Shown here piece after piece: positions 1 to 8,593 of a stretch of 20,230 nt of DNA. Position numbers and translations under genes: made by a program. A model generated the notes under the pieces. It did not search any database. It was not told the DNA's origin and was given only the letters and a program-made list of their open reading frames with translations. The stretch lies in assembly GCA_000434935.1 (NCBI GenBank), contig FR882167.1, positions 19,786 through 40,015 on the forward strand, given 5' to 3'. This stretch comes from Bacteroides sp. CAG:709. Its GTDB lineage: Bacteria; Bacteroidota; Bacteroidia; Bacteroidales; UBA932. Numbering within the stretch: position 1 is the first letter of the stretch; each line of letters opens with the position of its first letter.

Positions 1-219
1 AAGTCTGAACTCTACAGCTGTAGAATAGTCTTTCTTGCGAAGCTCCACGATAGTGCTGGTCTTGCCGTTGTTGGCATCACGCACAGCACCTTTAAGCTCT
101 TTTACATTGTCATACTGCGACTCGTCCAAAGTTCCGATCTGGATATCATCCGTGCAGGATGAAAGCATCATCCCTGAGCAGAGGACAGAAACCGCAAGCA
201 TATTAAAATATCTTTTCAT
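1..219 (-). CDS. Lipoprotein N-terminus, probably DUF1735 / endoglycosidase-type PUL protein (partial)
   Basis: Only the first 73 codons lie in the window; the gene runs off the left edge. The protein opens with a lipoprotein signal peptide (MKRYFNMLAVSVLCSG...) with the lipobox cysteine at residue 22. Asp residues follow directly (CTDD), which fits export of the lipoprotein to the cell surface in Bacteroidetes. The start of a beta-type domain follows (STIVELRKKDYSTAVEFRL), which resembles the DUF1735 domain found at the N-terminus of GH18 endo-beta-N-acetylglucosaminidases and their companion glycan-binding proteins. It is the last visible gene of the SusC/D operon, 25 nt after the previous stop. 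By analogy with Bacteroides N-glycan loci it could be the endoglycosidase itself, but no catalytic region is visible, so a glycan-binding lipoprotein is equally possible. Confidence 0.7.
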   Translation of the reverse strand, partial: MKRYFNMLAVSVLCSGMMLSSCTDDIQIGTLDESQYDNVKELKGAVRDANNGKTSTIVELRKKDYSTAVEFRL

Positions 220-244
220 CTTGTATTCAATTTAATGCTATTGT

Positions 245-1417
245 TTATGGAAGAGAAACCTTGGTCCAACCAGGATTGGAGTCCACCGTAAGGTCATTGC
301 CGTTAACACTGTAATCCTTGATTGTATTGCCTGCGCCCTCATCGAATTTCCAGTAAGCCACGAGACCTTCAGATTCAGGATCGACTGTATAGAAATGGGC
401 AGGAGCATTGATTTCTTCAGCGGTAAGAGTCTTGTTCCAGATTCTCACTTCAGAAATCTTACCATCAAGATAACGGTCCGATGCATAAGAATATCCAATC
501 CAGAAACAACGTGAGCCATCACTCTCATTGGTATGAGCAGCTCCCAAGCTTATGCTAGACACGCCGCAATTACCTGAAAATTTCTGTACGCCATTGTAGT
601 ATACTTTCACCTCGCCATTGTCGAATGTAACAGCTACATGATACCATTTGTTGGTGTCGAACTGAAGATCGCTGCTGGTAAGATTCCGTGAGCATGCCAC
701 CTGGAGCTGGTTATCAGGAACACCTGAATCACCGACACGGAGAAGGTAGTTACCCTCAATACCCATAATGGTGGAAATCTGACGTCCGAACTTATTGAAG
801 TTCACCATGCATTCCATAGTGAAATTGGTCAAATCGTCCACGATGCTGCCATCTTTCCATGAAGGGTAAGCCCTGTTCTCAGCAAGGTCAGCAACCACAT
901 TGACAAGAGCTGCGCCCTTGAACACATAATATACGACCGTCTTGGATTCAAGCACATCAATACCCTGTACATCAGTAAGTTTGACAGGCTGGACATATAC
1001 AAGTTCACGATCTAGTTCCTCAAGACCATTGAAAGAAATCTCTACTTCAGGAGAAGCATTGGCTCCTTTGTTAATCTTCAAAGTAGACTCGGCAATCTCG
1101 CACTTCCCTTCCGGAAGAATGATTGCATCATCATTGTAATAAGACTGCTTGTATACAGACAACAGTTCAGGAGCTGCAACAAGTTTTGCCGTAATCTCAC
1201 AATTTGCCTGAAGAGCAGTGCTCATGGAAAGCGTTCTGCTGACAGTCACGGTCGAGCCGGTCTGTTTTACCAGAATCTCATCGGCAGCGTTGGAAGCATT
1301 CAGATAGAGCTTGTTGTCGAAATGATGCTCATCCATCCGCTTGCTCTCCGTCTGGCAGCCGGAAAATGTCAATGCCGCAGCAAAAAGAATAAAGCTGTAT
1401 TTCAATGTATTTTTCAT
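245..1417 (-). CDS. Surface lipoprotein, DUF1735 domain plus LamG/concanavalin-like domain
   Basis: A 390-residue lipoprotein, probably a surface glycan-binding protein. From the ATG at 1417 (MKNTLKYSFILFAAALTFSGC) the lipobox Cys is residue 21. The frame also extends two codons to a TTG at 1423, but the ATG gives a cleaner signal peptide. Residues about 30-160 look like a DUF1735 beta-sandwich. Residues about 175-385 are a LamG/laminin_G_3-like jelly roll, shown by the typical phrases FTMECMVNF, WYHVAVTFDNGEVKVYYNG, LDGKISEVRIWNKTLTAEEI and GLVAYWKFDEGAGN. No glycosidase motif is seen, so binding is more likely than catalysis. It sits between the pseudo-GH18 gene (9 nt after that stop) and the partial lipoprotein, and is surely co-transcribed with susC/susD. 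The two-domain layout recalls the companion lipoproteins of Bacteroides N-glycan loci; that comparison is from memory. Confidence 0.85.
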   Translation of the reverse strand: MKNTLKYSFILFAAALTFSGCQTESKRMDEHHFDNKLYLNASNAADEILVKQTGSTVTVSRTLSMSTALQANCEITAKLVAAPELLSVYKQSYYNDDAIILPEGKCEIAESTLKINKGANASPEVEISFNGLEELDRELVYVQPVKLTDVQGIDVLESKTVVYYVFKGAALVNVVADLAENRAYPSWKDGSIVDDLTNFTMECMVNFNKFGRQISTIMGIEGNYLLRVGDSGVPDNQLQVACSRNLTSSDLQFDTNKWYHVAVTFDNGEVKVYYNGVQKFSGNCGVSSISLGAAHTNESDGSRCFWIGYSYASDRYLDGKISEVRIWNKTLTAEEINAPAHFYTVDPESEGLVAYWKFDEGAGNTIKDYSVNGNDLTVDSNPGWTKVSLP

Positions 1418-1426
1418 CTTCAATGC

Positions 1427-2545
1427 TTAATTAAGTGGTGAAGGGTTCATTATCGCTATGGCCTTGCGGACATTCGGATAAACGAACTGAATATTAAAAT
1501 AGTCATTCTGCACATTAGAGATGCAGATACCTGCCTTGGTCACGCCGGAAGTCTTCTGAGTCGTCCAGTAAGCCGCACCGGTTATAGCAGTAAGGACATT
1601 GCCGTTGTCATCCTTGTCAAGGAAAGTACCCTTGGTATCACCCGGATCTGTCAATGAAACGGTGGTAACTCCCATCACAAACTTGTCAGCAGGGATGTTT
1701 CCGAAACGCATAGCCTGATTGACCAGATAAGAGAATGCATATACATTCAATTCTGACAATGCCGGTATGATAATGTAATCAGCGTTCTTAATCAGTGACA
1801 TATCTTCGTTCAACAGATACTGAGGATTTCCCTCATAGAAGAAAGAAGCGTCAGCATTGGATTTTCTCCACTCGCGGATTCCTTCGAGGAAAGCCTCCTG
1901 CTCGGCAAGAAACTCCTCCTGACCATTTTCAGGAACACTGAGAGGATTCTTTGTAGTGTAAGAAGCGTTGATACCATCATAGCCATACTTTGTGAAAAGT
2001 TCAAGCTGCTCCGCAACAGCATTTTTCACAAAATCATTTTGCGATGTCGGCGTCTCTACCGGTTCTGAAGGAGTTTCCCCCTCACCTTCCGACGCTGTCG
2101 TTTCAGGATGAGCGGCGTTCCATTCTTCAAGATATGCCTTGTAAGAGGCAATGATGTCGCTGCAGCTGATTTCATAAAGGACCTTCATGCCTTTCTTCGC
2201 GCGGACTTCCTTCATTTCAGCCTGAATTTCAGCACTGAGTTTATCAGGATTCTGAAGAATCACATAGTCAATGCTGTCCGGAAGAGCATTGATATGCTCA
2301 GCCTGTCCGGCAGGTGATGTTGCCTTGTTGTCGAACTTGGCAATCACGACCTTATGGTCACTGTCCCTGTAATCTCTGAGAGACTGCATATACTGTTCAT
2401 AGAGCTCAGGTGCATCAGTCTTGAGATCAGGATATTTGATATTGACGCTTTCCGTCTCGGTCCAGTCGGAGCATGATGCCATAAGGAGCACCACTGCGGA
2501 ACCGAGGACAGCCTTAGCCAATTTATTATCTTTAATTGTCATCAT
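1427..2545 (-). CDS. GH18-like surface lipoprotein with degenerate active site (probable glycan-binding protein)
   Basis: A 372-residue lipoprotein with lipobox Cys at residue 25 (VVLLMASC). The body resembles the GH18 TIM-barrel lipoproteins of Bacteroidetes N-glycan loci. Strand-like segments include KVVIAKFDN (66-73), DYVILQNPD (93-101), GMKVLYEIS (119-127), YGYDGINASYT (187-197), ADYIIIPAL (256-263) and DKFVMGVTTVS (287-297). The GH18 signature DGxDxDxE should fall at 190-197, but the sequence is DGINASYT. The second and third acidic positions and the catalytic Glu are Asn, Ser and Thr. The protein is therefore probably inactive as a glycosidase and binds glycan at the cell surface. Residues about 147-170 form a Glu/Thr/Pro-rich insertion. 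Two in-frame ATGs (2545, 2542) are possible starts; the upstream one is used. It starts 15 nt after the susD stop. The GH18-like assignment rests on motif and context, not on a search. Confidence 0.8.
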   Translation of the reverse strand: MMTIKDNKLAKAVLGSAVVLLMASCSDWTETESVNIKYPDLKTDAPELYEQYMQSLRDYRDSDHKVVIAKFDNKATSPAGQAEHINALPDSIDYVILQNPDKLSAEIQAEMKEVRAKKGMKVLYEISCSDIIASYKAYLEEWNAAHPETTASEGEGETPSEPVETPTSQNDFVKNAVAEQLELFTKYGYDGINASYTTKNPLSVPENGQEEFLAEQEAFLEGIREWRKSNADASFFYEGNPQYLLNEDMSLIKNADYIIIPALSELNVYAFSYLVNQAMRFGNIPADKFVMGVTTVSLTDPGDTKGTFLDKDDNGNVLTAITGAAYWTTQKTSGVTKAGICISNVQNDYFNIQFVYPNVRKAIAIMNPSPLN

Positions 2546-2560
2546 TACGGATTTTTAATG

Positions 2561-4201
2561 TTAGTTCTTGTAATAAGGGTTGTCAGGATTGCAGTCGAAC
2601 CACAGGCGGGTGCTCATGTTATCCTCACCTTTGAGAAGATTGCTGACAGCATTATGATAGTTCTCCGCATTGGAGGTGGTCTCATTTGTAGGGTAAGCCA
2701 TACGCCTTGCACCCTTGCGGGAATCTACCATACCGTTACTCTTGTTACCCCTGTCTGATACAGGAATGAGTGTAGGATAACCGGTTCTTCTCCAATCCGC
2801 CCACGCCTCGTTACCGAGCAGCCAGTTGGCAATCCATTTCTGAGTAATGATACGCTCCTGCTTCTGGGCTGTTGTAGCGTTTTCGTCCCAAGCGATGGTG
2901 ATGGAAGAAAGTGTCTCAGCATAAGTGTTGGAACCTGAAGGATCGGTGTATGTACCAGGTACGCTGGAGTTGTCAGCTATATACTGAGCTGCACTGCCAG
3001 CACCCCACTGCTCAAATGAAAGTGCAATGCCTTTCTCATAGAAATCCTTTGCAGAACCGCCCATATCATAACCGAACACGGCAACCGCCTCCGCCTCAAG
3101 GAATGCAACCTCTGCAGCATTCATCCAGCATACAGGGTCCGACACCTTGAGAGTGAAACCTGAGAACTGGTGACCGATGGAAGCCTGGTTAGGGATAATG
3201 ATACCTCTTCTCATTCCGCAATATTTTTCAGTGGTTCCCCACTCGTCCATTGTGAAATAAGACGCACGTCTAGGGTCATTGTAACCATTCATGTAGCAAA
3301 TGATGTCGGCTGCGACATGAGAGTCACCTGCTGCTGTGGTACAAGCCGTTCCATTGGTGTGAGTCTTCACCTTGTTATATTCTACAGCGACCTTTATAGG
3401 GTTTCCGTCTGTTCCCCAAGAATCAAATCTGGCATTATCATCATTGGAAGTGAACACGCCTACTTCATTCTTGACAGCAGATTCAGCCATCTGCTTGGAA
3501 AGTTCCGGAGCCGCATAAGAAATTCGCATCGCAAGTCTGAGTTTCAGAGAGTTTGCGAGTTTGATCCATTTCTCGACATTACCGCCATAGATGGCGTCCG
3601 CATCGGCCGCAAAGTTGTTTGTACGGTTAGGCATGAGAGCCTCTACAGCAGCATCAAGTTCCTTGAACATTGCCTTATAGACATCTTCCTGGGAATCGTA
3701 AGGTACCGTAAGACTTCCGTCCTGTCCGATCTGAGTGTAAGGAATCGGGCCGTAAGTATCCGTAACTCTGTGCATTGCAGCAACCTTGATAATATCACCG
3801 ACCGCAAGGATTACAGGATCGTCAGTTACCTGATGAAGCTGTTTGTAGTTCGTGTAGATGACAGGAATGATCTTATCACTCTTCATGAATACATTGGTCC
3901 AGTTGTCTGTCGGGTTGTAATTGGAAATGGTATTGGCGAAGCCGGCATTGGCGTCAGCCATATATCCTCCTTGGGTACCACCAAGAAGACACTCAGTGAA
4001 CTGGGTAGTGTTAACATCCGGTGAAATGACGCCATTTGCGATTCCGGTGAGGGATGCACGGATGATATATCCGTCTCTCTGCATCTCATCGTCAGAAACA
4101 CCGTACGGGTTCTTGTTGATTTCTTCAAAGTTCGATGTGCAGGCAATTCCGCAAAGGGCCATGGCTGCCACCGAGAATACTTTATATATTTTCTTGTTCA
4201 T
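2561..4201 (-). CDS. SusD/RagB-family outer-membrane glycan-binding lipoprotein
   Basis: A 546-residue SusD homologue. It is the surface lid that captures glycan and delivers it to the SusC barrel encoded just upstream. The signal peptide ends in the lipobox GIAC with Cys at residue 21, followed by the typical SusD opening (FEEINKNPYGV). Helical TPR-like segments follow, including the recurrent VAAMHRVTDTYGPIPYTQ and ANSLKLRLAMRIS. Near the C-terminus, NEAWADWRRTGYPTLIPV is a hallmark of the SusD-like subfamily often paired with glycoprotein-glycan loci. The length is normal. The start codon is preceded by a strong Shine-Dalgarno sequence that overlaps the end of susC, unusual in a phylum where such sites are weak. 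The adjacent SusC makes the assignment firm; the substrate is not deducible from this protein alone. Confidence 0.96.
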   Translation of the reverse strand: MNKKIYKVFSVAAMALCGIACTSNFEEINKNPYGVSDDEMQRDGYIIRASLTGIANGVISPDVNTTQFTECLLGGTQGGYMADANAGFANTISNYNPTDNWTNVFMKSDKIIPVIYTNYKQLHQVTDDPVILAVGDIIKVAAMHRVTDTYGPIPYTQIGQDGSLTVPYDSQEDVYKAMFKELDAAVEALMPNRTNNFAADADAIYGGNVEKWIKLANSLKLRLAMRISYAAPELSKQMAESAVKNEVGVFTSNDDNARFDSWGTDGNPIKVAVEYNKVKTHTNGTACTTAAGDSHVAADIICYMNGYNDPRRASYFTMDEWGTTEKYCGMRRGIIIPNQASIGHQFSGFTLKVSDPVCWMNAAEVAFLEAEAVAVFGYDMGGSAKDFYEKGIALSFEQWGAGSAAQYIADNSSVPGTYTDPSGSNTYAETLSSITIAWDENATTAQKQERIITQKWIANWLLGNEAWADWRRTGYPTLIPVSDRGNKSNGMVDSRKGARRMAYPTNETTSNAENYHNAVSNLLKGEDNMSTRLWFDCNPDNPYYKN

Positions 4202-4210
4202 TGTAGAAAG

Positions 4211-4218
4211 CCTCCTTT
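4211..4218 (-). promoter_or_regulatory. Strong Shine-Dalgarno site of the susD-like gene
   Basis: Read on the minus strand, the bases are AAAGGAGG, ending 9 nt before the ATG at 4201. The site abuts and slightly overlaps the TAA stop of the susC-like gene (4218-4220), so ribosomes finishing susC could reinitiate on susD. None of the other starts in this operon has a comparable match, so susD may be translated at a higher rate than susC. This is inference from sequence only. Confidence 0.7.
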
Positions 4219-7200
4219 TAGAATTTGATTCTCACATTGAAGCCAAAGTTTCTGGTGTTCGGCATCATGAAATAGTCGAGACCTGAATAGAAGTTGCTTG
4301 TAGCGGAAGCCACTGTTTCCGGATCATACGGAGCTTTGTTGTAGATCATCCAGAGGTTACGTCCCACAACCTGCAAAGTAAGGTCGAAGAGTCCGCCGAG
4401 CATCTTCTTAGGGAAGGTGTAGCCGATGGAAGCCTCCTGAAGTCTGACGTTGGTAGCTGAGTATGTATAATACTGTGGGACAGCGTCTCCGGAGCCGATA
4501 GCCGTATACCATTTATTGGCATCAATAAGGTCAGAACCATTGATATAGACACCGCCGTTGTCACGTGCTGCAGCAGAAGCTTCAGATACGCCATAGTAAT
4601 CGAGCATAGCCTGGGTTCTGGAATAAACCACTCCGCCGAGACGCGCCGTAAGCATGAAACCGAAGTTGAAGTTCTGAACCTTGAAATCATTTCTCCAAGC
4701 CATATTAGCCTTAGGGAGTACGCTGCCCAGCTTGATGTAGCTGTCGAGGTCCTTGATCACTTCAGTCGCCACGTTGCCTTCTGCATTGACATAAATCTTG
4801 CCGTTGCTGTCTCTTACGAAGTCCTGGCGAGAGTAAAGGTCGCCGAGGGAACCGCCTTCCTTGAGGATGAATCTGGCATTGCCGAGGCCGCCGACTTCCA
4901 TTGCGGAGATATTGAGAGGCTCGCCGGTAACAGGGTTCATGACATCCTTCACGAGGGAGACGATCTTGTTCTTGTTGGTAGAGAAGGTATAGCTGCTGTT
5001 CCATCCGAAAATTCCCCAGGTCTTGTCGAATCCGAGCGAAAGCTCGACACCCTGGTTCTGAACGTCTCCGGACTGGATAGGAATCTCAGAGTAACCGGAA
5101 CCTGTAGAAATTTCAGGATAGATGGTCTGGTTCTTCGTATGTGTGTTGTAGTAAGAAGCATCGAGGCTGAACCAGTTCAGGAAACGTGCGGTAATACCGA
5201 CCTCCCAAGAGTTTGTTCTCTCCGGTTTGAGGTTCTCTACAGGATAAGCTGTCTGAGTGTTCCATGAGTTTCCTTTATCAGGCCATTCGTGCATAGGATT
5301 TGCAATCCATCTTCCGAAAGGAACGCCTACAGAAGCCCATGAAGAGCGTACTTTCAAGTATTCCAGCTGCTTAGGCATGTTCGGGATAATCTCGGAAAGC
5401 ACTACAGAAGCACCGACAGAAGGGTAGAAGAAACCTTTCTGGTTCGAACGTGGACCTGCAAGCTGTGAAGGCCAGTCGTTACGACCTGTAAGGGTAAGGT
5501 AATATGCGTTCTTGAATCCGATCTCAGCAGAAGCGTACACTGCCTGTGTCTGCTCTCTCCAGCCGGCCTGTTTCTTTACAGACTTGGACTGGCTGATAGC
5601 GAATACATTGAACACGTTAGGGATATTCTTGGACTCTGATGGGTCCACTTCGCCGTCAGCGATAGGTCCACGGAGCGAGAATGCGTCTGAACGCATGTCC
5701 GAAATGGATGCACCGACATTGGCATGAATGCTCCAGTTGTTCCAGGTCTTGTTGATGTCGAGAAGGACGTCAGCATAGAACTGCTTGTCCTGAGACTCTT
5801 CCTGACCATAAAGTCCGTTGTGAGAGTACTCGGTAAGCTGAGTGTTGGTAGTAGCGTAGAACTTCTCAATGAACTTGTTTTCAGAGTTGTCCACTTTCAC
5901 GCGTCCGGACAATGTCATCCAGTCGGTGATATCGTAATAGAGTCCCGCGCTGAGGTTATATCTGTTCTTCTTGTTCTGGCGAAGGTTGCGATAGTTGATC
6001 CAGTAAGGATTCTGCATGGTCATGCCTGCATCGCCGACCGGCCAGTACTGTGAGTAAATCTTACGTGAAGAATCCCATCTTTCGAACATCGACACATCAT
6101 TCCAGTCGTTTCCGCGAGGGAAGATATAAGCACCCACGACAGGGTTGTTGTATGTACCCTGGTTCGTGAGGTTCCTGTCATTCTGCATGATATAGCCTAC
6201 TGCCACATCAAGAGTCATTTTGTCGTTCAGGAACTTGGTAGTGTTGCGGAAGTTGAAGTTGTATCTGTTATATCCGTTGTTCGGAACGATACCCTTCGAA
6301 TTCACGGCAGCAGCAGAAAGATATGTCTGGTTCTTGCTGTTTCCTGTTGAGAATGAGACGCTTTCCGTTCCAGTGACACCGGTCTGGAAATAATCGCTGC
6401 GTGGATTGTATCCCATATAATTGGATGTATTCAACTTATTTCCCCAGCTGCGTACGATAGAGCCCTCTGAAGAATTGAGGTCACCTGTTCCGTATCTGTT
6501 CTGGAATGAAGGCAAGATGAACGGATTGAAAATCTCGGTATTGCTGGTGATTGTGAGAGACGTCTTGCCTTCAACACCTTTCTTGGTGGTAACTACGATG
6601 GCTCCATTGGCAGCGGAAGAACCATAAAGAGCGGCAGCTGCTGCACCGGTAAGCACCGTCATTGACTCGATATCCTCAGGGTTGATGTCAGCGATAGGAT
6701 CGGTCGCTCCCTTGGAGTCGAAACCTGTACCGGCATCCTTTGCAGAGGTGTACATTGGAACACCGTCGATGACGTAAAGCGCATTGGATGACTTGCTTAT
6801 GGATTTCTCTCCACGCATCACCACCTTGGATGCGCCACCGACTCCAGAAGAAGAAGAGTTGATGACCAAGCCGGCAACCTTACCATTGAGAGAATTGACG
6901 AAGTTCGCGTCTTTGTTGGCGAGAAGTTCGTCAGAATCCACCTTCTGGACATTGTAGCTCAATGCTTTCTCCGAACGCTTGATACCGAGAGCGGTAACTA
7001 CGGTGCCTTCGAGAAGCTGGGCGTCATCCTGCATCGTAACATTGAATACCCTTCTTGTTCCGAGAGGAAGTTCGACGGTTGTGTAACCGAGACAAACGAA
7101 CTGCAATGTCTTCGCGCCGGACATATTGTCATTGTCCAGTTCAAATGCGAACTTACCGTCTACATCCGTGCTGGCACCATTGGTGGTACCTTTGACAAGG

Positions 7201-7598
7201 ATAGCAGCTCCTATAAGCGGCGCACCTGAAGCGTCGGTAACCACACCAGAAACTCTGCGGCCTGCTGCAGTATCGTCTTTCTTGGTGGAAATATAGATGT
7301 TCACACCATCAATTTTCCACGAAACCGGCTTCGCGGCAAAAATCTTGTCCAAAGTAGCCGAGATGGTCGCTTTGGTGACATTCACATCGACAATCATATT
7401 GACATCGACGCCGTCATTAAGGAACAGGTACTGAGACTGATTTTCAATGGCATCCATCACTTTTCCAAGAGGAGCATTCTCCATCTTCAAAGTGATTTCA
7501 CCCGCATTCTGTGCGAATGCGCTTGTCATAGCGCAGACTGCCAGAATCACAGCCAATGAAAAACGTTTCAATGTTTGTATAAAAAGAAACTTGTTCAT
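4218..7598 (-). CDS. SusC/RagA-family TonB-dependent transporter with N-terminal STN signalling domain
   Basis: A 1126-residue outer-membrane importer that takes up glycan fragments with its SusD partner, powered by TonB. Domains in order: signal peptide (1-29, cleavage near AFA/Q), STN secretin/TonB N-terminal domain (about 33-106), carboxypeptidase-regulatory-like domain (about 116-190, with GVVTDASGAPLIGAAI), plug domain (about 205-340, with NALYVIDGVPM and LYGSSAANGAIVVTTKKG), then a 22-strand-type barrel ending in the aromatic C-terminus RIKF. The STN domain marks transporters that signal through a FecR anti-sigma factor to an ECF sigma factor. Both partners are encoded just upstream. 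The gene begins 34 nt after the fecR stop, so it is probably co-transcribed with it. Length and motif content are typical of the family and no frame break is seen. Confidence 0.97.
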   Translation of the reverse strand: MNKFLFIQTLKRFSLAVILAVCAMTSAFAQNAGEITLKMENAPLGKVMDAIENQSQYLFLNDGVDVNMIVDVNVTKATISATLDKIFAAKPVSWKIDGVNIYISTKKDDTAAGRRVSGVVTDASGAPLIGAAILVKGTTNGASTDVDGKFAFELDNDNMSGAKTLQFVCLGYTTVELPLGTRRVFNVTMQDDAQLLEGTVVTALGIKRSEKALSYNVQKVDSDELLANKDANFVNSLNGKVAGLVINSSSSGVGGASKVVMRGEKSISKSSNALYVIDGVPMYTSAKDAGTGFDSKGATDPIADINPEDIESMTVLTGAAAAALYGSSAANGAIVVTTKKGVEGKTSLTITSNTEIFNPFILPSFQNRYGTGDLNSSEGSIVRSWGNKLNTSNYMGYNPRSDYFQTGVTGTESVSFSTGNSKNQTYLSAAAVNSKGIVPNNGYNRYNFNFRNTTKFLNDKMTLDVAVGYIMQNDRNLTNQGTYNNPVVGAYIFPRGNDWNDVSMFERWDSSRKIYSQYWPVGDAGMTMQNPYWINYRNLRQNKKNRYNLSAGLYYDITDWMTLSGRVKVDNSENKFIEKFYATTNTQLTEYSHNGLYGQEESQDKQFYADVLLDINKTWNNWSIHANVGASISDMRSDAFSLRGPIADGEVDPSESKNIPNVFNVFAISQSKSVKKQAGWREQTQAVYASAEIGFKNAYYLTLTGRNDWPSQLAGPRSNQKGFFYPSVGASVVLSEIIPNMPKQLEYLKVRSSWASVGVPFGRWIANPMHEWPDKGNSWNTQTAYPVENLKPERTNSWEVGITARFLNWFSLDASYYNTHTKNQTIYPEISTGSGYSEIPIQSGDVQNQGVELSLGFDKTWGIFGWNSSYTFSTNKNKIVSLVKDVMNPVTGEPLNISAMEVGGLGNARFILKEGGSLGDLYSRQDFVRDSNGKIYVNAEGNVATEVIKDLDSYIKLGSVLPKANMAWRNDFKVQNFNFGFMLTARLGGVVYSRTQAMLDYYGVSEASAAARDNGGVYINGSDLIDANKWYTAIGSGDAVPQYYTYSATNVRLQEASIGYTFPKKMLGGLFDLTLQVVGRNLWMIYNKAPYDPETVASATSNFYSGLDYFMMPNTRNFGFNVRIKF

Positions 7599-7632
7599 TG
7601 ATTATGTTTTTGATTATTAGTGAAATGATAAA

Positions 7633-8586
7633 TTAAAATATTGTAATACTATTAGAATTTCTGTCGTGCTTCCAGTTGAAATCAGAAGCGCGCGAAAGCA
7701 TTTCAAGAGCGTGGTCGATACCATCAGACACGCGCACCTTTCCTCTGGAGTATCTGATTTCAGGCATATCGCTTCTTTCGATAACAATCTTGACGTTATA
7801 AACATTTTCAAATCGTCTCATCAACTGTTCGAAAGGAAGATCCGTCAAGTTTACGAGACCATCGCGCCAGCATATTACTGATGATGAATCCTCAATGCTT
7901 GCAACGACAAGCCGGCCATTCATCATACTTACAGACTGATCAGGTTTAAGGATGACACTATCGTTTTCGTCAAATTTATTGATAACTTTTACTAAACCTC
8001 GGATAAGGGATGTTTGAAACGAACCGTTGTTTTCATCAGCAAGCACATCGAATTTAGTTCCCAGCACGCAGACATCGGAAGCAAATGTGCTGACAGTAAA
8101 CGGTCTCTTCTCATCGTGGGTCACATCGAAAAGGACTTCTCCGCTGAGGAGTCTCACATTTCTGGTTTTTCTTCCAAACACTGACGGATATTCGATTCTG
8201 GTCTCGGAGTTGAGCCACATCTTGGTACCATCTTCTAGTGTGAGTTCCATGGTCTTACCGGCAGGAACATATACTGACTCTGTCTTTTCTGCCATCATAT
8301 CCATAGTATTGTTACGCACAAGCATAGCCGTACCTGCAATCATAAAAGCAACTACAGCCGCAGCAGCGACGTAACGGACAACGCGTTTCAATACAGAAGG
8401 GCGCTTTACCAAGATTTCCTGTTTCTTTTCCGCATGGATGGTCATACCTTCGAAAATGAAGTGCGCATCCTTGTATTTCTTCGCATGACTTCCATCCGGA
8501 TCATTTGCAAGCCATTCACGCACAGCGCGTTCCTCTTCCGGAGAAACGTGACATTCAAGATATTTCAGAAGTAACGATGTATCCAT
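7633..8586 (-). CDS. FecR-family anti-sigma factor
   Basis: A 317-residue inner-membrane anti-sigma factor that would hold the adjacent ECF sigma factor until the SusC STN domain signals substrate. It has an N-terminal cytoplasmic sigma-binding region (about 1-65, MDTSLLLKYLECHVSPEEE), one membrane helix (about 69-90, with YVAAAAVVAFMIAGTAM), and a periplasmic FecR domain (about 106-200, with VPAGKTMELTLEDGTKMWLN and RNVRLLSGEVLFDVTHD). A C-terminal DUF4974-like domain follows (about 245-316, LPFEQLMRRFENVYNVKI), the part expected to contact STN. The frame extends upstream to an ATG at 8634, but those 16 residues (MQIKLKGFAYVND...) are unlike the family and lie across an inverted repeat, so the ATG at 8586 is preferred. 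No TAnnTTTG box lies just upstream, which fits dependence on the ECF sigma factor. Confidence 0.93.
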   Translation of the reverse strand: MDTSLLLKYLECHVSPEEERAVREWLANDPDGSHAKKYKDAHFIFEGMTIHAEKKQEILVKRPSVLKRVVRYVAAAAVVAFMIAGTAMLVRNNTMDMMAEKTESVYVPAGKTMELTLEDGTKMWLNSETRIEYPSVFGRKTRNVRLLSGEVLFDVTHDEKRPFTVSTFASDVCVLGTKFDVLADENNGSFQTSLIRGLVKVINKFDENDSVILKPDQSVSMMNGRLVVASIEDSSSVICWRDGLVNLTDLPFEQLMRRFENVYNVKIVIERSDMPEIRYSRGKVRVSDGIDHALEMLSRASDFNWKHDRNSNSITIF

Positions 8587-8593
8587 TGTTAAA

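Noticed and set aside
3170..4024. 284-codon open frame on the plus strand
   Set aside because: It lies fully antisense to the well-supported susD-like gene, has no recognisable domain and an atypical composition; it is a shadow frame.
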